Shown piece after piece: positions 5,742 through 13,510 of a stretch of 24,107 bases of DNA. Within the stretch, counting starts at the first letter, position 1. Each line of letters opens with the position of its first letter. This DNA is from a virus. The translations under genes and the position numbers were made by a program. The notes beneath the pieces were generated by a model. That model saw only the letters and a program-made list of their open reading frames with translations. It ran no database searches and had not been told where the DNA came from. The stretch covers positions 1 through 24,107 of the IMG/VR virus record IMGVR_UViG_3300021960_000495. One strand, written 5' to 3'.

Positions 5742-7577
5742 TTAATTTAGGTATTCTATATAATATGTCATACTTGCTGATGAACCAGTAGACGTTGTTG
5801 TATACTTTAATGTTGCTGTGCCACCACTGTGTGTAACGGAAAATGAAACACCTAAAACAGCCGTTTCATTATAATCATCTGATAAATTACTTGCACCGGA
5901 TTTTATTGCGATTGACATACTGCCTGTTCTTGATTCTGATCCACGTTCAATCTTGTATGAAATTTTAACATACTTAACTTGCGATTCTAGAAAATCTAAA
6001 CCAGTAGTAACTGCTGTTTGGTTATCAGCAAGAGTTATTTGTTTACCAATGGTGTGTTCTCTTCTGCCAAATATTTCTTTTGTTTTAGCAATAATAACAT
6101 AACTATCTGAATTGTTTGTAGCAACTCTATCATGTGTTCCAATGTCGCCATCTTGTCTACCAAATCTATCTGATATGCTAGAACAATCTGTTACGTTCGA
6201 TGATGCGAAATCAATTACATTGGCGTCTGTTGCTCCTGATCCAGTTCCGTCTGCGTCGCCATTGTTGCCAACGTCTAAGAATGTATTTCCTACAGTACGA
6301 ATACCGTCACCATAATCAACATCAACTGCTTCGTAATCGACATCTTTAAATAAGCAACCACTAATATTAATGCTATGCGGGCCAGTTCCTGAAGAAGTAG
6401 TCTCTCCTAACCAAAAGGCCTTATGCATTGTGTCAAAGTCACAGTTTTGAAATGCCAATCCTTCAACAGCATCATTAGTATATACACCAAGTGGTACTCC
6501 AAGGAAAGAACAACTATGGAAAACAATATTTCTAGTTCTTAAAGCCAATGTTTCGGATATTTTAAAACCTGCTGGTCTATCACTACTAGATAAACCATCA
6601 CCACTAGTATATGTTCCAACAAATGCTACATCATCAAAGAATGAATTTAACGTAGAATCAATTTGTATACAATCTTGTAATACATCAACAGTATCTGTAG
6701 TTTTGACTGTCATTCCTTTTACAATAATACTTTGCGGTTGAATTGCGCTGTTATTGCCGATATTTGGCGATGCTTGGCCAAGTGAGTCAACTGTACGCAT
6801 AACGCAACTATCGTGCCCTGCTGTTTTACTTGACGTAATAGCCACATTAGCAAAGGAATAACCACCACCACCGCTAATTTGCGTAAAGGATGTAATTACA
6901 CCATCTGTTAAAACTGCTTGGAAAGAAGCGCCGGCGCCGTCACCAGTGATAGTTACAACAGGAGCGGTAGCATAACCAGAGCCGCCACTAACAACTGCTA
7001 ATGACGCAACTGCTCCTGTATCAATAGTTGCCGTTGCTGTTGCGTTGGTTTGCGTTTCTTCATATTGTACTATGGTCTTTCCAGAACCATCACCATATAT
7101 TGTTGCCCAAGTTGGAACTTCAATTGGTGCGGTGACTTTATATACACCTGCTGGAAAGTAAAGACTTCTTCGGGCTTTTTGTGAAGTGTCCCTGATAAAC
7201 AATTGGTATATTGCTCTTGCTATGGCGGCAGTGTCGTCCACTGTGCCGTTACCGCTTGCTCCAAAGTCCATTACACTCACGTAGTCATCAAGTCTATCTT
7301 GTAATGATCTGACTATAGGAGTGCCTGCTGTTGCGCCAGTGTCTACTGTTGAACTAGCGTTACCTTCGTAAGTAAAATTAATAAGTCCTGCTAGATCGCT
7401 ATGCTCTGTTAAAATCTGTGTGTTACCGACTATAGGAGCACCAGCACTTAACGGACCGTTACCAATATATAATGATCGTTCGTCAGTTACCCATCCTAAC
7501 TCAGCGTGTGAGAGTTGCGGAAGGTTTTCTTGCAAACCGCGACGATGTTGAATTCTAGATATCTGTACAATTGCCAT
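5742..7577 (-). CDS. Tail fibre/spike with pectate-lyase-type beta-helix, 611 aa
   Basis: Residues 1-60 are the particle-attachment module common in cyanophage and pelagiphage fibres (MAIVQISRIQHRRGLQENLP, with LGWVTDERSLYIGNG after it). Residues of about 98-120 (YVSVMDFGASGNGTVDDTAAI) are the standard start of a right-handed parallel beta-helix of the pectate lyase type. A Gly-rich insertion (SGGSGYATAPVVTITGDGAG, repeated in form by SGGGGYSFANVAI) interrupts the helix at about 195-250. The C-terminal 130 residues look like a beta-sandwich receptor-binding or trimerisation domain. It probably binds, and may trim, a host surface glycan. It has its own perfect late promoter five bases from the ATG and no Shine-Dalgarno. 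Confidence 0.9.
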   Translation of the reverse strand: MAIVQISRIQHRRGLQENLPQLSHAELGWVTDERSLYIGNGPLSAGAPIVGNTQILTEHSDLAGLINFTYEGNASSTVDTGATAGTPIVRSLQDRLDDYVSVMDFGASGNGTVDDTAAIARAIYQLFIRDTSQKARRSLYFPAGVYKVTAPIEVPTWATIYGDGSGKTIVQYEETQTNATATATIDTGAVASLAVVSGGSGYATAPVVTITGDGAGASFQAVLTDGVITSFTQISGGGGYSFANVAITSSKTAGHDSCVMRTVDSLGQASPNIGNNSAIQPQSIIVKGMTVKTTDTVDVLQDCIQIDSTLNSFFDDVAFVGTYTSGDGLSSSDRPAGFKISETLALRTRNIVFHSCSFLGVPLGVYTNDAVEGLAFQNCDFDTMHKAFWLGETTSSGTGPHSINISGCLFKDVDYEAVDVDYGDGIRTVGNTFLDVGNNGDADGTGSGATDANVIDFASSNVTDCSSISDRFGRQDGDIGTHDRVATNNSDSYVIIAKTKEIFGRREHTIGKQITLADNQTAVTTGLDFLESQVKYVKISYKIERGSESRTGSMSIAIKSGASNLSDDYNETAVLGVSFSVTHSGGTATLKYTTTSTGSSASMTYYIEYLN

Positions 7578-7582
7578 ATGTA

Positions 7583-7590
7583 TATTTATA
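7583..7590 (-). promoter_or_regulatory. T4-type late promoter TATAAATA (tail fibre)
   Basis: Perfect match, five bases (TACAT) before the ATG at 7577, the same geometry as at 3082 and 10790. It lies in the 15-base gap after the radical SAM gene, so it separates late fibre expression from the early island upstream. Confidence 0.78.
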
Positions 7591-7592
7591 CT

Positions 7593-8870
7593 TTAGGCGT
7601 TATAATCACAGTTGCTACAGGCCATAGCACACATATTTAAATTCCCACAATCGCTGTATTCTTTATTAAAAGTGCGAAGAAAGTCATTTTCCGTAGTGTG
7701 GGGAATCCAAGTATTTGCTATAGTATCAAAAAAACCTGTTTTAAATACTCCTTCTATACCGCCATATTTTAAGGCGTTATTAACGTCATTCTTGTAGCCA
7801 AATTCTTTTAACAAGGCTTGAATATCGTAAGTATATGCATTAGCAATTCTAGTATGATTGTGTCCCATCATACAACAAGGATAAACAAATCCGTCTGCTG
7901 TGATGAATACTTTAGATTCTCGTATGGCCAAACAATCTATCTTTCTATTATTCTTTTTTTCGTTTGAAATTCCACGAAGGATTTTGTTAATATCTATATC
8001 TTTGTAATTACTAATATTAGCAACATTCGCAAGGCTATCACGGGCCCAATCAAATTTTTCTACTTCTTCTTCCCACGATCTATCTTGATTGATATATTTT
8101 TCGTGTGTTATGTTTAAAAAGTTCGTATAATTTTTAATATCAATCTGATCAATTGTTATATCCGGATCTTGCAAATTATTTTTAATATTTTCTGTTTCAG
8201 CAGTGAGGAAATTATTATACTCGCTAGTTGTTGCGCCACGCAGTTGCCCTCTGTATTCTCCCTTGCTGTTGTATACTGGAGTATTGTCTGCTCTATCTGT
8301 ATTAATAATTTCTAGTTCTGTAAATTTATAATCTTTTACTAATTTTTCAACGTCTTTCAATTGATGTTGATTGTGCTCAAACAGTATAAACTGTAGCACC
8401 GCATTACCGCCTGCATCTATATATGCTTTGGCGTTTTCTAATACTTTGCTTAGATTTGTGTTTTGTCTATAATACGAATGTACTTCCTGCGTTGTACCAT
8501 CTACGGCAAACCATATCTTAAGATTTTTGTACTTTGCAAAGTTGGCCCAATAATCAGTACTACGCATACCTCCGTTTGTATTAATATTCATATGAACGCT
8601 ATTGTTACTAGAATACAAATACTCTACCATCGCAGGCAAATTAGGATTTGTTTGTGCGTCTCCAACATTACCACAAAAAACTACCATATCTAAATTACTA
8701 ACCATATGCTCTGGCAATAAGACTTTGAACTCATCTAGCGACATATGTTTTTGATAAATTCCTGCTAGTTCACCGTAACCATAATGTGTTCTACTGCACG
8801 AAGGACAAGCCGCGTTACATTTTTCAGTTATTTCAATTTGTATAGCAGTAATATCTTTATAATCATACAT
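7593..8870 (-). CDS. Radical SAM enzyme with SPASM-like C-terminus, 425 aa
   Basis: The [4Fe-4S]-SAM motif is clear: Cys18-x3-Cys22-x2-Cys25 (EKCNAACPSC). The expected beta-barrel landmarks follow: GNVGDAQTNP near 92-101, a NTNGG motif near 117-121, and an Asp in WFAVDGTT. The C-terminal third has extra cysteines typical of SPASM/twitch auxiliary clusters (FVYPCCMMGH, then CGNLNMCAMACSNC at the very end). Enzymes of this class usually modify peptides or proteins; no substrate peptide or leader-binding RRE domain is visible here. It is 6 bases after the nuclease gene and under the same sigma70 promoter, so it is probably made early, yet it sits next to virion genes. The substrate is unknown. 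Confidence 0.9.
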   Translation of the reverse strand: MYDYKDITAIQIEITEKCNAACPSCSRTHYGYGELAGIYQKHMSLDEFKVLLPEHMVSNLDMVVFCGNVGDAQTNPNLPAMVEYLYSSNNSVHMNINTNGGMRSTDYWANFAKYKNLKIWFAVDGTTQEVHSYYRQNTNLSKVLENAKAYIDAGGNAVLQFILFEHNQHQLKDVEKLVKDYKFTELEIINTDRADNTPVYNSKGEYRGQLRGATTSEYNNFLTAETENIKNNLQDPDITIDQIDIKNYTNFLNITHEKYINQDRSWEEEVEKFDWARDSLANVANISNYKDIDINKILRGISNEKKNNRKIDCLAIRESKVFITADGFVYPCCMMGHNHTRIANAYTYDIQALLKEFGYKNDVNNALKYGGIEGVFKTGFFDTIANTWIPHTTENDFLRTFNKEYSDCGNLNMCAMACSNCDYNA

Positions 8871-8875
8871 TGTAG

Positions 8876-9556
8876 TTATAAATTATAGTATTGTTCTACT
8901 CTTTTATTCCAATGATTGGCCGCTTCTTCGAATTCTTCACCTTCGATGACAAATTCTTGGTATCCCAAGTCTCGAGAACACATTAACACAACACCTGTTT
9001 TAATATCTGTGTCGAACATTTCATTGTGCGCCATGGCATATGCGGCTAACTGACAAAAGTAATTGCTAATCCATTCTTTCTTTTTAGGTTTGTTAGTTTG
9101 CTTAAAGTCAAGTATTGCTAAGTTACCTTTCCACAGTCCTACACAATCCGTAGTGCCTGCGTATAAGCCTTCATAATAAAGAGAGACTTCTGTTCCGTAT
9201 ATTTCACTAACGTTTCTAAGTCCTTCAGCAATAATAACATTTGACATGTTATATGCTTTTTGGTGTATTACATTACTGCCAACTTTGCGTTCATGGCTTT
9301 CAATATACAGTTCTAAATTTTTGTGCATTAGGGTGCCAACGTTTGCGGCTTCTGTACTAATTTGCTGTGCTTGTGTTTCACCAACACGCTTTTTCCAGTT
9401 TGCTAATGCTTCTCTTTCTTCCCTAGGCTTTGTTGCGTCTAATATAGTTGTAACGCTAGGAACTGCTGACCCGTTAGGTAGTTCGTACTTGCGTTTTCTG
9501 TCTATAGTTGTAACACGTTTTAACTCGTGGTAGTCATATTTTTCTAATAATATCAT
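8876..9556 (-). CDS. PD-(D/E)XK nuclease (RecB/Cas4-like exonuclease), 226 aa
   Basis: The motifs fall in the expected order: GTLMHKNLE (75-82, motif-I-like His), Glu123 in GTEVSLY, Asp137 in GTTDCVG, Asp150-x-Lys152 in AILDFKQTNK, and a Gln169 motif in FCQLAAYA. This is the RecB/Cas4-type layout, so a metal-dependent DNA exonuclease acting in phage recombination or host DNA breakdown is likely. Similar genes are common in T4-like marine phages. It has a perfect sigma70 consensus promoter whose predicted +1 is the A of the ATG; the bases before the ATG contain no Shine-Dalgarno, so the mRNA would be leaderless. It is the first gene of a two-gene early island with the radical SAM gene. Confidence 0.88.
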   Translation of the reverse strand: MILLEKYDYHELKRVTTIDRKRKYELPNGSAVPSVTTILDATKPREEREALANWKKRVGETQAQQISTEAANVGTLMHKNLELYIESHERKVGSNVIHQKAYNMSNVIIAEGLRNVSEIYGTEVSLYYEGLYAGTTDCVGLWKGNLAILDFKQTNKPKKKEWISNYFCQLAAYAMAHNEMFDTDIKTGVVLMCSRDLGYQEFVIEGEEFEEAANHWNKRVEQYYNL

Positions 9557-9562
9557 TTATAT

Positions 9563-9591
9563 ATTATAACAGATTTTTATATAAGTGTCAA
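9563..9591 (-). promoter_or_regulatory. Perfect-consensus sigma70 promoter (TTGACA-N17-TATAAT)
   Basis: Minus strand: TTGACA at 9591-9586, a 17-base spacer and TATAAT at 9568-9563. Six bases (ATATAA) then separate the -10 from the ATG at 9556, so +1 coincides with the start codon. This would be read by unmodified host RNA polymerase, that is, early. Confidence 0.88.
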
Positions 9592-9599
9592 AGTTTTTG

Positions 9600-10784
9600 C
9601 TATGTGCCGCCGCCTTCACCACCTTCACCACCTTCACTACCACCACCATAGTCAGGCGGAGTTTCTTGGCTAGGTGGCGAGTATCCACTAGCATATGGTG
9701 CACCATTTGCTTCAAAAATATCAATGTTTGCTAATTCTGGTGTAACACCATTTCCAAATGTGTTTCTAATTCCTGAATGTAAATCGTAATCTGATCCACC
9801 TAATAGGCCTACCTCAGATGTAAATAGTCCAGTTTGAGTTAACTCTCCTATAACAACACCTAAGTTTGCCGCCAGTGATCCTATTAAAGCAGTTTGACTG
9901 CTGATTCCAGCGGCCGAGCTGCCTCCTGAACTTGAGTCAAAGTCGCCAGCGGCTTCGGCCTGGTTGTGTAAATTCCATCCAACATTGTTCGTGCCGCCCA
10001 ATTTTCCGTCAGCAGGAGTAACTTTAATTTTACCAAATCCTTTATTTCCTAATCCAAGAAACTCTAGACTTGTTTGTGGTAAAGTAGGCTGGACATAGTT
10101 TGATACTGGGTTAGGGGTTCCTGCCGCATCTAATGTTCCGTCTCGTTCTGCAGAGCCTAAAGGAACAAAGTTAGTTGGTTTTCCAATAACAAGTGTATTA
10201 TCAATCATCATAATATGATCCATAATAGTATTATTCCAATTAATTACCCATTTAATAGGTTGAGTAACTGTGGCGTCAAACCAGTTACCAGGATGTATTT
10301 GATATCCTAATTTTCTGTAATGTGCCAGTACTGCGTTAATTTGGGAGTGGTGTTTGAGCGCATTTGGCCCTAAAACATTTTTAATAAGTTTTAGTAAATC
10401 AGGCATGATGATGCCTTCTAATGCGGCCGCGCCGCCCAGTCGAGTAACTGATGTAAAACCGTTAAAGTGTTTTTTCCCTTCATCGTTTCGGACTCCGCTA
10501 CCTTTATTATCGCCTTCAACTTTTCTACCAATAGCACCTTGTTGGAATATTTCCTCTATACACCACCAGGAACCATATTCATATACACCAGCCATAGTTG
10601 TGCCACTGGACACTACAATACGTGTTTGGCCGGTATCACCTGCTTTTCTAATAATACTATTAAGCGCATTTACTTCGTTTTTTACATCGTTGTCACCAAG
10701 AATAACCTTAGCCCGCAATTCACTAGCGGTAGGCGTGCCTTGGTTGGCTTGATTAACTACTTGTGGTGATTCTTCTTCTGACAT
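9600..10784 (-). CDS. Predicted virion structural protein with Gly-rich tail, 394 aa
   Basis: Unknown family. The N-terminus is acidic and Gln-rich. A globular central part carries aromatic-rich segments (YEYGSWWCIEEIF, LGYQIHPGNWFDATV, PIKWVINWNNTIMDHIMMID), and the last 25 residues are Gly/Glu-rich (GGGSEGGEGGEGGGT). There is no targeting peptide, signal or membrane segment. A perfect late promoter ends five bases before the ATG and there is no Shine-Dalgarno, which marks it as a late, probably structural, gene. The stop is only about 10 bases before the early promoter of the nuclease gene. Neighbouring small structural proteins on the upstream side support a tail, neck or baseplate role, but nothing identifies which. 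Confidence 0.85.
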   Translation of the reverse strand: MSEEESPQVVNQANQGTPTASELRAKVILGDNDVKNEVNALNSIIRKAGDTGQTRIVVSSGTTMAGVYEYGSWWCIEEIFQQGAIGRKVEGDNKGSGVRNDEGKKHFNGFTSVTRLGGAAALEGIIMPDLLKLIKNVLGPNALKHHSQINAVLAHYRKLGYQIHPGNWFDATVTQPIKWVINWNNTIMDHIMMIDNTLVIGKPTNFVPLGSAERDGTLDAAGTPNPVSNYVQPTLPQTSLEFLGLGNKGFGKIKVTPADGKLGGTNNVGWNLHNQAEAAGDFDSSSGGSSAAGISSQTALIGSLAANLGVVIGELTQTGLFTSEVGLLGGSDYDLHSGIRNTFGNGVTPELANIDIFEANGAPYASGYSPPSQETPPDYGGGSEGGEGGEGGGT

Positions 10785-10789
10785 AGTAT

Positions 10790-10797
10790 TATTTATA
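10790..10797 (-). promoter_or_regulatory. T4-type late promoter TATAAATA (394-aa structural gene)
   Basis: Perfect match with five bases (ATACT) to the ATG at 10784. It is one of three late promoters here with identical spacing that predicts transcription starting on the start codon. Confidence 0.78.
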
Positions 10798-10815
10798 CTA
10801 GTATATTATACTGAT

Positions 10816-11031
10816 CTAAGATGAAGACTTTTGTTTTTTCTCTTTATTATCAACTTCTACAGCGTCATTGGCTGTAAGTGGAATAGGTTTAACATTAGCA
10901 GTTCCTAAAGTACTAAAACTGCCGTCTGGCTTTGTGCTTTTTTCCTTATCCTTAATACCTACTTTAGTAAGAACTGAGTCTTCAGAAGGAGATTTAGTAG
11001 CCTTGCGTACCGCAAACTCGTATAGTCTCAT
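10816..11031 (-). CDS. Small hydrophilic protein, 71 aa, possible capsid-targeted
   Basis: I chose the ATG at 11031, which overlaps the TAA of the upstream gene by one base (TAATG). An ATG six codons earlier would lie inside that gene. The protein starts MRLYEFAVRKATK, similar in opening to capsid-targeting peptides (compare MRFAEI and MRATEF in this window) but without the usual Leu/Ile-x-Glu cleavage site, so targeting is doubtful. The rest is Lys/Ser/Asp-rich and appears disordered, ending KEKKQKSSS. No family is recognised. Coupled translation with the 121-residue structural gene suggests co-expression late in infection. Confidence 0.65.
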   Translation of the reverse strand: MRLYEFAVRKATKSPSEDSVLTKVGIKDKEKSTKPDGSFSTLGTANVKPIPLTANDAVEVDNKEKKQKSSS

Positions 11032-11396
11032 TACCAAGAAATGTCCCAATAAAACGTGTCATTGGTTGTGGTATTTTTCTTTCTAACAATAGTATATTTT
11101 TTTGAACTAAAATGTGTCATTACTTCTCGCATCTGTTCACTTTTTAGTGTGCTTTCTACATTGCCTTTCCACACGCTGTAAAATGCTTCGCCTGTTGCGT
11201 CATCGTTTGTCATAGGACTACCAGTAATTACAGTACCATTAATAGTAACCGTTGTTGTGTCACTTGACGTTGTTGATAAAGCGTTACTAGCAATGGCGGC
11301 TAATACACGCAATTCTAGTATTGTTATTTCTTGAGCAATTAACTGATTGTCTTGTCCACGATCTCTTGCGTAAGATGCTGTTGGGAAATATGCCAT
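11031..11396 (-). CDS. Small predicted virion structural protein, 121 aa
   Basis: Begins MAYFPTASYARDRGQDNQLI. It has an N-terminal helical segment (about 20-45) and a beta-rich C-terminal half containing Thr-rich strands and ending in FYWDISW. Short proteins of this kind, opening with a Tyr/Pro-rich segment, are typical of virion components in T4-like marine phages, but I cannot name a T4 counterpart. No enzyme motif, signal or membrane segment is present. It lies 3 bases after the upstream stop and overlaps the downstream start by one base, so it belongs to a translationally coupled string. Confidence 0.75.
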   Translation of the reverse strand: MAYFPTASYARDRGQDNQLIAQEITILELRVLAAIASNALSTTSSDTTTVTINGTVITGSPMTNDDATGEAFYSVWKGNVESTLKSEQMREVMTHFSSKKYTIVRKKNTTTNDTFYWDISW

Positions 11397-11399
11397 AGT

Positions 11400-11792
11400 T
11401 TATGTTCTCTTTTTTAATGCTCGTTTAGCCATTGTGTCAACTGTGTTTTGACTTGGCTCATCAATATTTGCCTCATCTGAGACATCTATATCTATTTCTT
11501 CTTCTGTGTTTAGTGTGATAAAGTCTTTGTCAAAGTTCTTTATTAAATTTTGGATGCTTGGAGTCATGTCATAAATTTGTTTGAAACTACCAAAGTCAAT
11601 AACATGCCCCAAGTTTCTCATAGTATGAACTAGTTCTACAAAACTTATTTTGTTGTCGCCCATATCAGCTGAATTATCTGCACTTTTAAGTTCATGATTC
11701 AATATAGTAGTTAAGGCTTCGACCATATCGTCGTCCGATGGACCTTCTATAATATTGCTCTCAGCAATGCTAGTTATTTCAGCAAAACGCAT
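11400..11792 (-). CDS. Acidic protein with capsid-targeting-like start, 130 aa
   Basis: The start is taken at the ATG at 11792, one base after the upstream TAA. A longer start would only translate the end of the previous gene. The opening MRFAEITSIAE|SN resembles the T4 internal-protein peptide, with Ile-Ala-Glu as the cleavage site. The body is acidic and helical, with a Glu/Asp-rich segment near residues 95-115 (TEEEIDIDVSDEANIDE) and a basic end (KRALKKRT). Next to the 382-residue core-like protein, and with this charge pattern, it could be a prohead core or scaffold component, or cargo. I cannot decide between them. Confidence 0.75.
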   Translation of the reverse strand: MRFAEITSIAESNIIEGPSDDDMVEALTTILNHELKSADNSADMGDNKISFVELVHTMRNLGHVIDFGSFKQIYDMTPSIQNLIKNFDKDFITLNTEEEIDIDVSDEANIDEPSQNTVDTMAKRALKKRT

Positions 11793-11793
11793 C

Positions 11794-12942
11794 TTATTCG
11801 CGCTCTTCTCTACCTTCTGGTGCATCTTCGCCGGCAGCTACATCAGCAGTTGCAAACTCTTCTTCAGCAGGTAGTTCTTCAACAGGTGCTTCTACAGGAA
11901 CTTCTTCAGCACCCATTTGTTCTGCTGGTGCTTCTTCGCCTGTAATAACTCTGCTTGCTTGTGCAAGTGTTTCACGACCATCGCCTAAAGATTGCACTAA
12001 TCCATCTAATGTCGGAATCGCAATTGCGGAGTATGCTTCGCTCATTTCAGAGCCAAGTTCATTACGCATTGCGTCTAATAGTGGTGGTAAATCTTCGTTG
12101 CGTAGCTTGCTTAAATCATCAACTGCTTTTTGTACTCTATCAACAATATCTTTTGATGCTAGTAGCAATTCTGCTTGGTCTTCTTGACTTTCATATAACT
12201 TACGTAGTTTATCTGAGATTTCAACTTCTGTTGATTCTAAGCCAAGTGACTTCTTTGCTCTCTTATCAATATTTTTTAGCAGTTGTACATTTGCCATGCC
12301 GGAACGCATAATATCGTCTAGCATGTTAAGAAGAGGAAGGAATGTTTTAACATACATAGCAGGAACAGATTTACCATTCATTGCCATTTCAATTGCGGTC
12401 TTTGCTCTTTGCATATTTTGCCCGCCAACTAAAATACGAAGTGCTTGCAAACCTTTGGAATCAAATTCGTATTTTTCCTCTTTATCTTTCTTCTCATGCT
12501 CATCAAGTTCAACTGACTCGTTTTTTTGCTTTTTAGCAATTGCTTTTTGTAAACCAGCAGGAAGTTTTTTCTGCTTTGCAGATAATCCTTTTGGTGCTTC
12601 GTCGTCCTTCTCAGCGTCTTTTGCGGCATCTTTCATTGGTTCTTTAGTGTCGCCATCTTTATCCAAATCTAAAAAGTCTGGTTTTGCTTCTTGAAGTTCT
12701 TCAATGTGCTTTTGTAAGTTTTCTCTAATGAAAACTTTTGCTAGGTATGATTTTGATTTGTGCAAACTGTGTCTATCTTCTGATAGTCGTTGCTTTTTAA
12801 TCTCTTCATTAACAGTTAGTAGTAGTTTTTGCGTATGATCTAAATCTAATTTAGAAATATCCACTTTTACGCCAAATGCGTTCTGAATATTGTTGCTAAA
12901 CTCTCCTGCTGTAACAGGTTTATTCATTTCTTTTAAGTTCAT
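11794..12942 (-). CDS. Predicted prohead-core/virion protein with acidic tail, 382 aa
   Basis: The opening MNLKEMNKPVTAGEFSNNI is of a type seen in large virion-associated proteins of cyanophages. Residues of about 100-125 read IEELQEAKPDFLDLDKDGDT: a gp21-like L-Q-E site followed by an Asp-rich DLDKDGD loop that looks calcium-binding. A Lys-rich linker follows, then helical segments, and the last 45 residues are very acidic (repeats of EEVPVEAPVEELPAEEE). Charge-segregated, helical, protease-site-containing proteins fit a prohead core role, but this is inference. AATAAATA (12977-12984) lies 34 bases upstream and a GGAAA ribosome site precedes the ATG. Confidence 0.78.
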   Translation of the reverse strand: MNLKEMNKPVTAGEFSNNIQNAFGVKVDISKLDLDHTQKLLLTVNEEIKKQRLSEDRHSLHKSKSYLAKVFIRENLQKHIEELQEAKPDFLDLDKDGDTKEPMKDAAKDAEKDDEAPKGLSAKQKKLPAGLQKAIAKKQKNESVELDEHEKKDKEEKYEFDSKGLQALRILVGGQNMQRAKTAIEMAMNGKSVPAMYVKTFLPLLNMLDDIMRSGMANVQLLKNIDKRAKKSLGLESTEVEISDKLRKLYESQEDQAELLLASKDIVDRVQKAVDDLSKLRNEDLPPLLDAMRNELGSEMSEAYSAIAIPTLDGLVQSLGDGRETLAQASRVITGEEAPAEQMGAEEVPVEAPVEELPAEEEFATADVAAGEDAPEGREERE

Positions 12943-12976
12943 AATATGTTTCCAAATTTGTAAAATAAGTTAGTTG

Positions 12977-12984
12977 TATTTATT
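12977..12984 (-). promoter_or_regulatory. Late-promoter-like element AATAAATA
   Basis: Fits NATAAATA, 34 bases before the ATG at 12942 and overlapping the stop of the upstream gene by two bases. Spacing leaves room for a leader with the GGAAA ribosome site. Confidence 0.5.
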
Positions 12985-13474
12985 AGAAAACGCAATTATA
13001 ATATAGTTGTGTTAAGCTGTCTTTTGCTTCCTGAGCATTTGATATATAGGTTGCTAGTCTAGCTTCTATTAATTCTACTTTAAACCAATCGCTTTCGTCA
13101 GCATAGTGCTTCATTCTTTCTTTTGATATCAGTAATTTTTCTAAAGCACAACCATATTTCGTGTCTTGGATGCTCGCTTCTTTAAAATTAACGTCGTCAC
13201 CGTTAGTATAGAATATAGCCATCATAATAGCAGCCTTCTTTGTGTATATATTCTTCTCAATAACAGAATAACCCCTATTATACCCCTTCTTTAGCACATA
13301 ACCATGGTTATTAAGTGTTACCTGAATATCTCCTATCTTAATACCCTTATTGAGTTTCTTAACATTCAAATAGTGCAATCTTCCAGTTTTTTCAAGACGA
13401 CTATTCAACGATGTATACATATCTGTAAAGACTGAATCGATTCGTTTGTCGTTCTTGTTTTTATTTTTCTTCAT
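12983..13474 (-). CDS. Hypothetical phage protein, 163 aa
   Basis: Starts with a very basic MKKNKNKNDKRIDSVF, followed by a mixed alpha/beta body with a strand-turn pattern (IKIGDIQVTLNNHGYVLKKG), a hydrophobic helix (KKAAIMMAIFYTNG) and a C-terminal helical part. There is no targeting peptide, catalytic motif or membrane segment that I can defend. The bases before the ATG read GTTAAATA plus five bases, a poor late-promoter match at the same five-base spacing seen at three perfect ones, so leaderless late expression is possible. No clear Shine-Dalgarno. Conserved proteins of this size occur in T4-like marine phages without known function. Confidence 0.75.
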   Translation of the reverse strand: MKKNKNKNDKRIDSVFTDMYTSLNSRLEKTGRLHYLNVKKLNKGIKIGDIQVTLNNHGYVLKKGYNRGYSVIEKNIYTKKAAIMMAIFYTNGDDVNFKEASIQDTKYGCALEKLLISKERMKHYADESDWFKVELIEARLATYISNAQEAKDSLTQLYYNCVF

Positions 13475-13510
13475 AACAGTATTTAACTGTTTTGTTGTGG
13501 TTGGTAAAGG

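Noticed and set aside
10816-11031. Counting the 71-residue MRLYEF protein as a certain capsid-targeted protein
   Set aside because: The opening resembles the peptide but has no Leu/Ile-x-Glu cleavage site.
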